64,000 nt of DNA from Deinococcus yavapaiensis KR-236 (GCF_003217515.1 NZ_QJSX01000011.1:1-64000), one strand, 5' to 3'. Positions 28,748-37,894 are shown, numbered from the stretch's first letter. The notes: generated by a model not told the origin, from the letters alone. Numbers and translations are program-made.

Positions 28748-29896
28748 TCAGTCGCCCGCGACGACTTCGAGGTTCGGCTTCAAAAGTTCTTCGACGTCCG
28801 GGTACTTGATGACTTGGAAGTACGAGTTGCGCTGCGCCGGGGTGAAGCCCGCGTCGACCGCGATGCGGACGAGTTCGCGCACCGTGGCGCTGTAACGGCC
28901 GTGCCCGCCCGCCGCCGAAACGACGTTTTCCTCCAGCATCGTCGAGCCGAGGTCGTTCGCGCCGTAAAAGAGCGCCGTCTGGGCGACCTTGAAGCCTTGA
29001 GCGGGCCACGACGTTTGAATGTTCGGCTGGTTGTCGAGCGCGATGCGGGCCACGGCAATCTGCTGCAGATACTCGTGCGCGGTCGCGCCGGGCGCCTTGC
29101 CAGCGAGGCGGGTGTTGGCGGTTTGCAAGGACCACATCGCGAAGCCCGCGAAGCCGTTGCCGTAGTCGCGCAGCGCCTTGTCCTGCTGATCGCGGATCTT
29201 AAGGAGGTGCGAGGCGCGCTGCTCGTACGTCTCGCCGAAGCCGATGACCATCGTGGAGATGGTGTACAAGCCCTTGGCCTGCGCGACGTCGAGGATGCGG
29301 AACCAATCGGCGCTCTTGATGCGCGCGGGCGCGGCCTTGGCCCGCACGTCGTCTTCCAAGATCTCACCGCCCGCGCCGGGCAGACCGTCGAGGCCCGCTT
29401 CGATCAGCAGGTCGAGGATGCGGGGAGCGTCCATGCCGAAGAACTTCTCGAAGCCGAGAATCTCCTCCGGGCTGAACGCCTCGATTCGAATCGTGGGGTG
29501 GTGACGCTTGATGTGGCGCAGCAACTCGGTGTAGTAGTCAAACGGCAAGTTCGGGTTGACGCCGCCTTGCATGAGGATGCGCGTGCCGCCGACCGCTTCG
29601 AGCTCACGAATCTTGTGGGAGATCTGCTCGTAGTCGAGAACGTACGCGTCCTTCTGGCGGTCGGTGCGGTAAAAAGCGCAGAAGTTGCACGCGACGTTGC
29701 AGACGTTCGAGTAGTTGATGTTGCGGTCGATGAGGAAGGTCACGACGTTCGGGTCGGTGCGCCTGAGACGCAATTCGTGCGCGACGGCGGCCACGTCGGG
29801 CAGGGGCAGGGTGTACAGGCGGGCGATCTCGGCATGGGAGAGTCGCTCGCCCGCGAGGGCCTTGTCGAGGAGGGCTTGGCCGTTCGTCGCGCTCAT
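28748..29896 (-). CDS. mqnC: Dehypoxanthine futalosine cyclase (menaquinone synthesis)
   Basis: Radical SAM enzyme that cyclises dehypoxanthine futalosine in the futalosine route to menaquinone. The 382 residues carry the cluster motif C66-x3-C70-x2-C73 (NVCNVACNFCAFYR), MQGGVNPNLPFDYYTELL and the GLDGLPGAGGEIL glycine-rich block typical of MqnC rather than MqnE. TAGACT (29903-29908) is six bases before the ATG: leaderless. Menaquinone is the electron acceptor expected for the succinate dehydrogenase in this window. Confidence 0.93.
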   Translation of the reverse strand: MSATNGQALLDKALAGERLSHAEIARLYTLPLPDVAAVAHELRLRRTDPNVVTFLIDRNINYSNVCNVACNFCAFYRTDRQKDAYVLDYEQISHKIRELEAVGGTRILMQGGVNPNLPFDYYTELLRHIKRHHPTIRIEAFSPEEILGFEKFFGMDAPRILDLLIEAGLDGLPGAGGEILEDDVRAKAAPARIKSADWFRILDVAQAKGLYTISTMVIGFGETYEQRASHLLKIRDQQDKALRDYGNGFAGFAMWSLQTANTRLAGKAPGATAHEYLQQIAVARIALDNQPNIQTSWPAQGFKVAQTALFYGANDLGSTMLEENVVSAAGGHGRYSATVRELVRIAVDAGFTPAQRNSYFQVIKYPDVEELLKPNLEVVAGD

Positions 29897-29928
29897 GGAC
29901 GGAGTCTAGCACCGGGTCGAGGGGGTAT

Positions 29929-30375
29929 TTATCCCGCTCGTGACGATTCGCTCAAAGCGGTCAAAGCGGCGCGCAAGTCGTTTGGAAGCGGCGTCGGACG
30001 GCGCGTCTCGCGGTCCACGTACACGTGGACGAAGTGACCGAAGGCCGAGACGACGTCCTCCTCCGCTCGAAAAAGACCGATCTCGTAGCGAACGCTCGAC
30101 GTCCCGAGCTTCGCGACGCGCAAGCCCGCCGTCACGACCTCTGGAAAGGCGAGCGGCGCGAAGTATCGGCAGCCCGTTTCGACGACCAGCCCGATCACGC
30201 CTGCACCGCGAAGGTCGAGCACGCCTCGCTCGATGAGGTACGCGTTCACGACGGTGTCGAAGTACGAGTAGTAAACGACGTTGTTGACGTGCCCGTACAC
30301 GTCGTTGTCCATCCATCGAGTCGGGACGGCGCGCAAAAGTGGAAAGTCACGGCGGGTGTGTTCGCGCTCGTTCAC
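29929..30375 (-). CDS. Hotdog-fold acyl-CoA thioesterase (YbgC/4HBT type)
   Basis: A 148-residue single hotdog domain. The catalytic motif WMDNDVYGHVNN places Asp25 and His29 as in 4-hydroxybenzoyl-CoA thioesterases. Substrate unknown. The GTG start overlaps the stop of the transhydrogenase gene (GTGA), so it is the third member of a translationally coupled operon with a small cupin-like protein and an ADHFE1-like enzyme, suggesting a shared pathway for short hydroxy- or oxo-acids. Confidence 0.88.
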   Translation of the reverse strand: MNEREHTRRDFPLLRAVPTRWMDNDVYGHVNNVVYYSYFDTVVNAYLIERGVLDLRGAGVIGLVVETGCRYFAPLAFPEVVTAGLRVAKLGTSSVRYEIGLFRAEEDVVSAFGHFVHVYVDRETRRPTPLPNDLRAALTALSESSRAG

Positions 30376-31628
30376 AGCGAGGCTCGCAAGATCGCTTCGA
30401 GGTCACCGTCCGACACGCGCTTCGGAGCGACGTCCAAGAGACGTCGCTGCTTCGAGGCGCCCTTCACGAGTTCGGGGAGATCCGCCTCTTCGTACCCGAG
30501 TTCGCGCAAGGAGGCGGGAGCGCCGACGTCGCGCATGAGCGCGAGCAGGGCGTTCGGCAAGGCGTTGCTTCCCTGCTCGGCGGCGCCGAGCAGGCGCGCG
30601 GCCTCTTCGTGCCGAGCGGGGTCCGCGTCGTACGTCCAGCGAAACGCGGCGGGCGCCGTCACGATGACGGAAAATCCGTGGGGCACGAACGCGGTGTCGT
30701 ATCCGAGCGCGTGGTACGCGTGCTTCAAGCCCGCGATGGGGTAGGCGCAGGCATGCGGAACGTGCACGCCCGCCGAACCGAACCCGACGCCCGCCATCGT
30801 CGCGCCGAGCATCATGAAGCCGCGCGCCTCCAAATCGTTCGGGTCGTGCACGGCGCGGCGGAGATACCGTCCGCCGAACTCGATGGCGCGGCTCGACCAG
30901 ACGTCCGCGACGGGATTGCTGCCTTGATAAGGCGGGCGGTCGTCGGGCGTATCGGGTTTCGATCTGGAGGTGTAGGGACGCGCCAGAAAGGACTCGATCG
31001 CGTGGCAGACGACGTCGAGTCCGGCGGACGCCGTCACGGCCGCAGGCACGCCGCGCGTGAGCTCGGGGTCCACGAGGGCCAGCGTGGGCCGCAGATACCG
31101 ATGGGAGATGCCGCTCTTCACGCCGAGGTGGGGCAAGTCGAGAATTGCCACGGTCGTCGCCTCGGACCCCGATCCGGACGTCGTGGGAATAGCGAGGAGC
31201 GGCTTCAGGGAAGTCGGCGGCTTGCGTCCCGCGCCGATCGGCGCGTTGACGTAGTCCATGACGCTGCCGCCGTGCGTGAACAGGAGGTTCGCGACCTTGG
31301 CGGTGTCGATCGTGGAGCCGCCCCCGAGGGCGACGAAGCTGTCCGGTTCGGCGGCCGCCGCGGCCACGGCCGCCTCCTTCATGGACTCGGCCGTCGGCTC
31401 GACGCGTACGCGGTCGAAGAGGACCGTCTCGACGCCCTCGCGGGCGAGGTCGCCTCGCAGACGCTCGGTGATTTCCCCGAGCTTCGGGTCGGCCACGAGA
31501 AACGCGCGTTTCGCCCCGAGGCGCTTCAATTCCCACGCGGCGTCGTTCACGGCGCCCGGCCCGAACTTGAAGGGCGTCGCCTCGACGGTGAACAGTGTCT
31601 CGGAATCGATCGGCTCGGAATGCGTCAA
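30372..31628 (-). CDS. Iron-containing alcohol dehydrogenase, ADHFE1 (hydroxyacid-oxoacid transhydrogenase) type
   Basis: A 418-residue group III alcohol dehydrogenase. It has the nucleotide motif GGGSTIDTAK, the TTSGSGSEAT loop, and metal ligands in SAGLDVVCHAIESF (Asp, His) and in HACAYPIAGLKHAYHALGY and VPHGFSV (His). The block GSNPVADVWSSRAIE and the HGFSVIVTAPAAF end are characteristic of ADHFE1, which transfers hydride between 4-hydroxybutyrate and 2-oxoglutarate without free cofactor. The TTG start overlaps the upstream stop (TTGA), with GAGGTG five bases before it. Confidence 0.88.
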   Translation of the reverse strand: MTHSEPIDSETLFTVEATPFKFGPGAVNDAAWELKRLGAKRAFLVADPKLGEITERLRGDLAREGVETVLFDRVRVEPTAESMKEAAVAAAAAEPDSFVALGGGSTIDTAKVANLLFTHGGSVMDYVNAPIGAGRKPPTSLKPLLAIPTTSGSGSEATTVAILDLPHLGVKSGISHRYLRPTLALVDPELTRGVPAAVTASAGLDVVCHAIESFLARPYTSRSKPDTPDDRPPYQGSNPVADVWSSRAIEFGGRYLRRAVHDPNDLEARGFMMLGATMAGVGFGSAGVHVPHACAYPIAGLKHAYHALGYDTAFVPHGFSVIVTAPAAFRWTYDADPARHEEAARLLGAAEQGSNALPNALLALMRDVGAPASLRELGYEEADLPELVKGASKQRRLLDVAPKRVSDGDLEAILRASL

Positions 31629-31927
31629 GGCTGCACCTCGATCACGAGGACGGTCGCCGCGCCGATCGGCGTCAGGGTGCGCGGAATTCCCGCTTCGACG
31701 CGGCACGCTTCTTGAGAGCGCAAGTGCGCGAAGTTCGCGTACGGAAGATCCACGATAACGCGCCCCGCGAGGCACACGTACCAGCACGCGCGCGGTTCGT
31801 CCGGGCGCTCGTCGGCGAGATGCAGCACGCGCAACGTCCCGCCCGACGCCGGAAGTTCGAGCGCGCCGCTTTCCGACGCGCTCGCGAGCCGCCCGAGATG
31901 GAGCGACTGGGGTCTGACGATGGTCAT
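31625..31927 (-). CDS. Small cupin-like protein
   Basis: A 100-residue all-beta protein (LHLGRLASASES, TLRVLHLADERPDEPRACWYVCLAGRVIVDLPY) that reads like a single cupin barrel, but few of the usual histidine ligands are present, so it may bind no metal. TACACT (31933-31938) is five bases before the ATG, making it the leaderless first gene of a three-gene coupled operon with the ADHFE1-like enzyme and a thioesterase. Confidence 0.65.
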   Translation of the reverse strand: MTIVRPQSLHLGRLASASESGALELPASGGTLRVLHLADERPDEPRACWYVCLAGRVIVDLPYANFAHLRSQEACRVEAGIPRTLTPIGAATVLVIEVQP

Positions 31928-31976
31928 GCCCCAGTGTAAGCGAAAACGAAACGGTTGTGAAAAGTTACGCTTGAGT

Positions 31977-34949
31977 TCAAGCGGCCCTTCCACCGCGCGC
32001 CGCTTGGTTGAGCTTCTTCGACGCCTGGAGGTTCATGCCCTTGGCCTGCTTCACGTCCAAGCCGAGCTCTGCGGCGACATCCTCGACTTTGCGCTTCTCC
32101 TCGCGCACGGCCGTCACGAGCCGACGCTCGGTGTCGCTGAGGACGTTCACGTGCCGCTTCAAGACGTCCCAGCCGATCGCTGCCTTGTCGGCCGACACTG
32201 CCTTCGCCGTGGAGGCCGCTTTGGTCGGCGCGGCCTTCTTGGCGCTCGCGGGCTTCCTGACGGACGTCTTTGCCGCGCTCTTCGGGCTGGCCGACGTCTT
32301 CTTCGCGGCGCTCGTCCTGGGCGCGACGGTCTTGGCGACGCTCGACTTCGCCGTCGCCGACTTGGCGGGCGCCTTCTTCGCCGTCTTGCGCGCCGGCTTG
32401 CCCTTCGGCGGCTTGCCGCGCTCCACGAGCAGCGCGAGGGCTTCCTCGGCGGTCAGGGTGTTCGGATCGTCGTCCTTGCGCAAGGTGGCGTTCACGCTGC
32501 CGTCGGTGAGGTACATGCCGTAACGCCCGCTTCGCAACTCGATGGCGTCACGGTCGTCGAACTCGAACTTCTTCAGCGGTCCGCTCGCCGCGCCGCCACG
32601 TCGTCCGAAAGCGCGCGGCTGCATAAAGAGAGCTTCCGCTTGCGACAACGTCACGGTGAACAACTCGTTCGGCGCGGCGAGGCTGCGGCTGTCGTTGCCA
32701 CGTTTGAGATACGGACCGTAACGCCCGTTGTGCGCCCAGATCTCCTCGCCTTCGGACGTGCCGACGAAGCGCGGCAAGCTCAACAGTTGCAACGCGCGGT
32801 TCAAGGTCAAGGTGTTCAGATCGTCGCCGGGCAGCAGCGACGCCGTCTTCGACGGCGTGTTGCCCTCGCCGAGTTGCACGTAAGGCCCGAAGCGACCCGC
32901 GCGCGCAATGACGGGAAGGCCGGTGTTCGGGTCTTCGCCCAGCGACCGCTCACCGCTCGGTCGGCCCAGCAGTTCCTCGGCCTTCTCGGGCGTGAGCTCG
33001 TCGGGCGACAGGTCCTCGGGTAAATTCGCCTTCGTCTCAGCGCGCTGCAAGTACGGCCCGAAGCGGCCCACGCGCACCTCGATGTCCGTGCCCGACAACT
33101 TCGGCACCTCGATCGTCGCGATTTCGCGCGCGTCGATTTCCGACAAGCGGTCGTTCACGAGCGTCTTGAGACCCAACCCGGCGTTCTCACCGAAGTAGAA
33201 GCCGCGCAGATACGGCGCGCGTCGCTGGCGCCCTCCGGCGATGTCGTCGAGGTCCTCTTCCATGCGGGCCGTGAAGTCGTAGTCCACGAGGCGCCCGAAG
33301 TGGTGTTCGAGAAGAGCCGACGTCGCGAATGCCGTCCATGTCGGCACGAGCGCTTGGCCTTTCTTCTGGGCGTACCCTCGGTCCTGAATCGTCCCGAGAA
33401 TCGAGGCGTACGTCGACGGGCGCCCGATGCCCGCCGCTTCGAGGGCTTGAACGAGGGACGCCTCGGTGTAGCGCGCGGGCGCTTGTGTCGCGTGCGAAAG
33501 CGCCTTGAGGTCGCGCGCCGTCACGCGGTCGCCCGCCTTCAAGGCGGGCAGCAGCACCTCGCGGTCTTCGAGCGCGGCATCCGGGTCGTCGCTGCCTTCC
33601 ACGTACGCCCGCAGGAAGCCGGGGAAATCGATGGCCTTGCCCGACGCGGCGAAGATCACGGCGCGACCGTCCGTCGCCGTGCCGCCCAGCCGCACTTGCA
33701 AACGCCGTCCTTTCGCATCCGCCATCTGCGACGCGACCGTGCGCTTCCAAATGAGGTCGTACAAGCGCCACTCGTCACCCGAGAGCTCGCCGCGCAGGCT
33801 CTCGGGCGTGCGAAAGGCGCTTCCGGCGGGGCGAATCGCTTCGTGCGCTTCCTGGGCGTTCTTCGCTTTCTTGTCGTACGTGCGCGGCACGGGATGCAAG
33901 AAGGCTTCGCCGTACATGGCCCGCACCTGCTTACGAGCGGCGTCCATGGCCTCTTTGGACAAGGTCGTGGAGTCCGTGCGCATGTACGTGATGTAGCCGC
34001 CCTCGTACAACTTCTGCGCGGCCCGCATCGTCCGCGACGCCGAGAAGCCCATCTTGCGACTGCCTTCCTGCTGCAGAGTGGACGTGATGAACGGCGGATA
34101 GGGCCGCTGCGTGAACGGTTTTTGCTCGGCGGACAGCACCGCGAACGGCTGGCCGCGCAACCCTTCCGCGAGCGAGCGCGCCCCCTCCTCGTTCAGCAGC
34201 AACGCCTCCGAGCCTTTCTTGAGCTGCCCCGTCACGGCGTCGAAGTCCTTGCCGGAAGCGAGGCGCTTGCCTTCCACTTCCACGAGCACCGCCGGAAAAC
34301 GCTCGGGCGTCGCCGTTTCGAATCGCCCGTCGACGTCCCACCACGTTCCCGACACGAAGCGCATTCGTTCGCGCTCGCGCTCCACGAGCATGCGCGTCGC
34401 CACACTTTGCACGCGGCCCGCGCTGAGCTTCGGTGCGACCTTCTTCCAAAGCACCGGGCTGACCTCGTAGCCGTACAAGCGGTCGAGGGCGCGCCGCGCT
34501 TCTTGCGCTTCCACGAGGTTCTCGTCGATGGTACGAGGATTCTCGATCGCGTTTTGGATGGCTTCCTTCGTGATTTCGTGAAAGACCATGCGCCGCACGG
34601 GCACCTTGGGCCTGAGTTCTTGCAGCAGGTGCCAAGCGATGCTTTCGCCTTCGCGGTCGTCGTCCGTCGCGAGAATTACCTCGTCGGCGTCTTTCACGAG
34701 CGCCTTCAACTTCGCGACTTGCCCTTTCTTCTCGTTCGAGACGACGTAGAGGGCCTTGAAGTCGTCGTCGGGATCGATCCCGAGGCGCGCCCAGGCCTGC
34801 CCGCGGTACTTCTCGGGAATCTCGGCCGCGCTCTTCGGAAGGTCGCGAATGTGCCCGATAGACGACTCCACGACGTACCCGCGACCGAGGTACTTCCCGA
34901 TGGTCTTGGCCTTTGCGGGCGATTCGACGATGACGAGGGTCTTGGGCAT
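31977..34949 (-). CDS. topA: DNA topoisomerase I with basic tail and C-terminal helix-turn-helix
   Basis: Relaxes negative supercoils. The 990-residue protein has a Toprim domain (Glu9 in IVESPAKAKTI; acidic triad Asp96-98 in TDDDREGE), the gate domain with active Tyr322 (GYITYMRTDST), then repeated C-terminal units (RFGPYVQ, RYGPYLK, RYGMYLT) like actinobacterial TopA in place of zinc fingers. Residues 844-923 are an 80-residue Lys/Ala/Ser/Pro tail resembling histone H1, and 924-990 form helices with the look of a sigma-70 region 4 type helix-turn-helix (KVEDVAAELGLDVKQAKGM). TAACCT lies 13 bases before the ATG. Confidence 0.96.
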   Translation of the reverse strand: MPKTLVIVESPAKAKTIGKYLGRGYVVESSIGHIRDLPKSAAEIPEKYRGQAWARLGIDPDDDFKALYVVSNEKKGQVAKLKALVKDADEVILATDDDREGESIAWHLLQELRPKVPVRRMVFHEITKEAIQNAIENPRTIDENLVEAQEARRALDRLYGYEVSPVLWKKVAPKLSAGRVQSVATRMLVERERERMRFVSGTWWDVDGRFETATPERFPAVLVEVEGKRLASGKDFDAVTGQLKKGSEALLLNEEGARSLAEGLRGQPFAVLSAEQKPFTQRPYPPFITSTLQQEGSRKMGFSASRTMRAAQKLYEGGYITYMRTDSTTLSKEAMDAARKQVRAMYGEAFLHPVPRTYDKKAKNAQEAHEAIRPAGSAFRTPESLRGELSGDEWRLYDLIWKRTVASQMADAKGRRLQVRLGGTATDGRAVIFAASGKAIDFPGFLRAYVEGSDDPDAALEDREVLLPALKAGDRVTARDLKALSHATQAPARYTEASLVQALEAAGIGRPSTYASILGTIQDRGYAQKKGQALVPTWTAFATSALLEHHFGRLVDYDFTARMEEDLDDIAGGRQRRAPYLRGFYFGENAGLGLKTLVNDRLSEIDAREIATIEVPKLSGTDIEVRVGRFGPYLQRAETKANLPEDLSPDELTPEKAEELLGRPSGERSLGEDPNTGLPVIARAGRFGPYVQLGEGNTPSKTASLLPGDDLNTLTLNRALQLLSLPRFVGTSEGEEIWAHNGRYGPYLKRGNDSRSLAAPNELFTVTLSQAEALFMQPRAFGRRGGAASGPLKKFEFDDRDAIELRSGRYGMYLTDGSVNATLRKDDDPNTLTAEEALALLVERGKPPKGKPARKTAKKAPAKSATAKSSVAKTVAPRTSAAKKTSASPKSAAKTSVRKPASAKKAAPTKAASTAKAVSADKAAIGWDVLKRHVNVLSDTERRLVTAVREEKRKVEDVAAELGLDVKQAKGMNLQASKKLNQAARGGRAA

Positions 34950-35111
34950 GATCTTGCGCGTGAGGTTAGCACAAAACATACGGCGAGCAACGAGGCTGAA
35001 GCGACAAGCCTCACGAACGATCAAGCTCGAGGAGCGTGAGAAGGTTAGAGCTTTCCTTTACTTCTCAGTATTCTTCGCAGCGGGCTTCATGCGCCGACGT
35101 GAAAATAACGT

Positions 35112-36173
35112 ATGTCGAAACGACTGCGCGCCCTCACGGCGCTCCTGACCGCGTTCCTCCTCGTTCCCATCGCCAGCGCGCAAACGGCGCCCTCCGTCGC
35201 CCAAGCTCGACAAGGCGGCGCCACCACGACCACGCCGCGCGTCGGCGCCGACGTTTTCGATAAGACGCGCTCCGCCGCGTTCCGCATCGAGGGCGACAAC
35301 GGCGTCGGCACGGGCTTCTTCATCAGCAACGACGGCTTTGCCCTCACCGCCTACCACGTCGTCTTCGATGCCAAGAATCCCAAGGCGATCACCGTCGACA
35401 AGAAAGAGTACGCCTTCGACGTCATCGGCTTCGACGACTACAACGACGTCGCCTTGCTGAAGGTCAAGGTGACGGGCAACGTTCCGTTCCTGCCGCTCGC
35501 CAAGGCCTCGCCCAAGGTCGGAGACGCCGTTCTCGGCGTCGGCAACGGCGGCGGCTCGTTCCTCACGGCGAAGTACGGCAACTTGCAGGCGCTCGGCGTC
35601 GACGCGGGCCGCGCCGACTTTCCGAACGGCACCCTGGAGATGACGGCGCCCCTCATTCCCGGGGACAGCGGCGGCCCGATCATCAACGCGAACGGCGAAG
35701 CGGTCGGCATCACGAGCTACATTCGTGCCACCGATCGCAGTTCTTGGCGGTCTTACGCGGTGCCCATGACAGAGGCAAGCGTCTTGCTTCGCGACCTTCG
35801 CTCGGGCGTGAAGCGTGACGCGCCCGTGCTTGGCATTCAATGGGTCGGTTACGACCTGCAAGATGCCGCCTACGCGCAGTACGGCCTCGGCAAGCGCCCC
35901 GGCGTCATCGTCGCCGCCGTCACGAAGGGTGGGCCCGCCGAGCAAGCGGGTCTGCGAAGCGCGTCGGGAACTTCACGCACCACCATCAAGGCGGACGTCA
36001 TCGTGGAAGTCGCGGGCAAGGCCACGCCCACCTGGGACGACCTCATCAACGTCGTGCGCAGCAAAAAGATCGGCGACCTCATTCCCGTGACGGTGCAGCG
36101 CGGTGATGAAACGGTCGTGCTCAACTTGCGTCTCGGCTCGCGCGCGCAACTGTTCGGCGCCGTCAATCCCTGA
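35112..36173 (+). CDS. Exported trypsin-like serine protease with PDZ domain
   Basis: HtrA/Do-like periplasmic protease of 353 residues. A signal peptide (LTALLTAFLLVPIASA) is followed by the protease domain with His82 (TAYHVV), Asp112 (DYNDVALL) and Ser186 (IPGDSGGP), then one PDZ domain (GVIVAAVTKGGPAEQAGL). It is a close paralogue in layout of the protease at 56380: both share the LR-x-GVKR linker before PDZ. No ribosome site is visible before the ATG; TATTCT at about 35069 may be the -10. A very strong terminator follows. Confidence 0.92.
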   Translation: MSKRLRALTALLTAFLLVPIASAQTAPSVAQARQGGATTTTPRVGADVFDKTRSAAFRIEGDNGVGTGFFISNDGFALTAYHVVFDAKNPKAITVDKKEYAFDVIGFDDYNDVALLKVKVTGNVPFLPLAKASPKVGDAVLGVGNGGGSFLTAKYGNLQALGVDAGRADFPNGTLEMTAPLIPGDSGGPIINANGEAVGITSYIRATDRSSWRSYAVPMTEASVLLRDLRSGVKRDAPVLGIQWVGYDLQDAAYAQYGLGKRPGVIVAAVTKGGPAEQAGLRSASGTSRTTIKADVIVEVAGKATPTWDDLINVVRSKKIGDLIPVTVQRGDETVVLNLRLGSRAQLFGAVNP

Positions 36174-36184
36174 ACCTTCACGTG

Positions 36185-36216
36185 GAGACACCCGGAAAAC
36201 GTTTTCCGGGTGTCTC
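36185..36216. terminator. Perfect hairpin terminator
   Basis: A perfect 16-bp inverted repeat without a free loop (GAGACACCCGGAAAAC and its complement), followed by TTTTCGTT on the plus side. It serves the protease gene and probably the convergent ilvE. Confidence 0.9.
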
Positions 36217-36231
36217 TTTTCGTTCGAGTGC

Positions 36232-37191
36232 TCAGCGCACGTACGTCAGCCAGTGATCGTACTTCTCGTTCTTGCCCGTGACGATGTCGAGGTACCGGCG
36301 TCGAATCTCCAAGGACACCTCGCCCGCCTTGCCCGTCCCGATCGGGCGGAAGTCGATCGAGCCGATGGGCGTCACCTCGGCGGCCGTTCCCGTCATGAAC
36401 ACCTCGTCGGCGGTGTAGAGCTCGTCGCGCGTCGCCATGACCGGAACGACGTCGAAGCCCATGTCCCTGGCGACATGGAAGATCGTGTCGCGCGTGATGC
36501 CGATCAAGGTGACGGAATGCGCGATGGCGTGCAGCTTGCCGCCCTTGAGGAAGAAGATGTTTTCGCCCGAGCCCTCGGCGACGTAACCTTGCGCGTCGAG
36601 GAGAACCGCTTCGTCGAAGCCCGCGCTCACGGCGTCCGCCTTCGCGAGGCTCGAATTCACGTAGTTGCCGCCCGCCTTGCTCTTCGTCGGCATGACGTTG
36701 CCCGGCGAGCGCACCCACGAGGACGTCACGAGTTTGGCACCTTCACGCACCGCGTCCTCGCCGAGGTACGCGCCCCACTTCCACGCGGCGACCATCATTT
36801 CGACAGGGCACGGAAGCGGATTCACGCCGAGGGTCGCGCCTCCGCGAAAGACCAGAGGGCGGATGTAGCACTCGTCGTAGGCGTTTTCGCGAATGACGGC
36901 CTTGATCGCCTCGTTGATTTCGTCGGGCGTGTACGGAACGGGCATGCGCAAGATGAGCGCGGAGTGAATGAGGCGCTCGGTGTGCTCGTCGAGTCGAAAC
37001 ACGGCGGGACCGCGATCGGTCTTGTAGGCGCGGATGCCCTCGAAGACGCTGCTGCCGTAGTGCAGAGCGTGCGAGAGGACGCTGACCTTCGCTTCCTCTT
37101 GCGGCACGAGTTGCCCGTTGAACCAGATCTTGCCCGCTTGAATGCCCTTGTCGCCGCCCGCCGTCTTGGGGGCCGTGGTCGTCTGCGTCAT
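36232..37191 (-). CDS. ilvE: Branched-chain amino acid aminotransferase
   Basis: PLP transaminase for Leu, Ile and Val. The 319-residue chain shows HYGSSVFEGIRAYKT, the PLP lysine Lys172 in TKSKAGGNYVNS, AEGSGENIFF and GTAAEVTPI. GAGGAGG before the ATG sets the start. The leader of about 55 bases contains a small hairpin and is transcribed from TAGACT at 37247-37252. It is divergent from the YdcF gene. Confidence 0.95.
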   Translation of the reverse strand: MTQTTTAPKTAGGDKGIQAGKIWFNGQLVPQEEAKVSVLSHALHYGSSVFEGIRAYKTDRGPAVFRLDEHTERLIHSALILRMPVPYTPDEINEAIKAVIRENAYDECYIRPLVFRGGATLGVNPLPCPVEMMVAAWKWGAYLGEDAVREGAKLVTSSWVRSPGNVMPTKSKAGGNYVNSSLAKADAVSAGFDEAVLLDAQGYVAEGSGENIFFLKGGKLHAIAHSVTLIGITRDTIFHVARDMGFDVVPVMATRDELYTADEVFMTGTAAEVTPIGSIDFRPIGTGKAGEVSLEIRRRYLDIVTGKNEKYDHWLTYVR

Positions 37192-37221
37192 GAAAACCTC
37201 CTCGGGTGCGTACGGTGGTCG

Positions 37222-37252
37222 CCGAACGAGCGTTCGGATCACGAGCAGTCTA
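37222..37252 (-). promoter_or_regulatory. ilvE promoter box and leader hairpin
   Basis: TAGACT (37247-37252) is the -10. Fifteen bases further down in the leader, CCGAACG and CGTTCGG form a 7-bp stem with a two-base loop (37222-37237). No leucine- or isoleucine-rich leader peptide and no T-box sequence was found, so amino acid control is not shown. Confidence 0.5.
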
Positions 37253-37318
37253 CACCCACCTTTCGAGCCTTCGCGCCACCTTCAGAAAGCCTTCAAGGAC
37301 CGTGCTACGATTCGAGAA

Positions 37319-37891
37319 ATGCGCTCGCAAGGCAGTGCTCCCGGGGCCGTTCCCCTCCTCGTCCTTCTCGTGCTCGGCGCGGTGTTGATGTTGGCGGGCG
37401 CGGCGAGCGTCGATCGCCCGTACCCGACCTTGCTCGTCTTGGGAGCGGCTCAGTACAACGGGCATCCCTCGCCCGCGTTCGAGCGGCGCTTGCGGCACGC
37501 CTTGGACTTGTACCGAGCGGGCGGAGTGAAGCGCATCGTCGTATCGGGCGGCGTGGGAAAAGGTGACCGGTTCAGCGAAGGCGCCGTCGGCGTGAAGTTC
37601 TTGCGGTCCCAGGGAGTACCCGAGCGTGTCCTGATCGCCGAGACGCGCAGCCGCTCCACTCTGGAGAACTTGCGCAACTCCAAGCCGTACCTGACGGGCG
37701 CCGTGACGCTCGTGACGGACGAAGTGCACGCGACGCGCGCCCTCGCCCTCGCGAAAGCCGTCGGCTTGAAGGCCAACGTGTCCACCGTGAAGCTCGCGAG
37801 CACGGGCAAAGCCGCCGAGGCGTACCGACAACGCGAGAGGATGCTTCTTCTCGCGTACACCCTGCTCGGCGTGATCGACGAGGAACGCTGA
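37319..37891 (+). CDS. YdcF/SanA family (DUF218) membrane-anchored protein
   Basis: A 190-residue protein: one N-terminal helix (about 11-30) then a DUF218 Rossmann-like domain with the words LLVLGAAQYNG, ERRLRHALDLYRAGGVKRIVVSGG, EGAVGVKFL and TLENLRNSKPYL. Relatives (SanA, ElyC, YdcF) act in envelope maintenance; the enzymatic activity is not settled. TACGAT (37306-37311) is seven bases before the ATG: leaderless. Its stop is three bases from the convergent murJ stop, and a small inverted repeat CGCTGA-TTT-TCAGCG overlaps both ends. Confidence 0.85.
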   Translation: MRSQGSAPGAVPLLVLLVLGAVLMLAGAASVDRPYPTLLVLGAAQYNGHPSPAFERRLRHALDLYRAGGVKRIVVSGGVGKGDRFSEGAVGVKFLRSQGVPERVLIAETRSRSTLENLRNSKPYLTGAVTLVTDEVHATRALALAKAVGLKANVSTVKLASTGKAAEAYRQRERMLLLAYTLLGVIDEER

Positions 37892-37894
37892 TTT

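Noticed and set aside
31629..31787. Longer start for the ADHFE1-like enzyme
   Set aside because: The extra residues are Arg-rich, unlike the family, and overlap the cupin-like gene; the TTG with GAGGTG fits better.
37191..37252. Attenuator leader peptide for ilvE
   Set aside because: No run of branched-chain amino acid codons and no terminator hairpin with a T-run in the leader.
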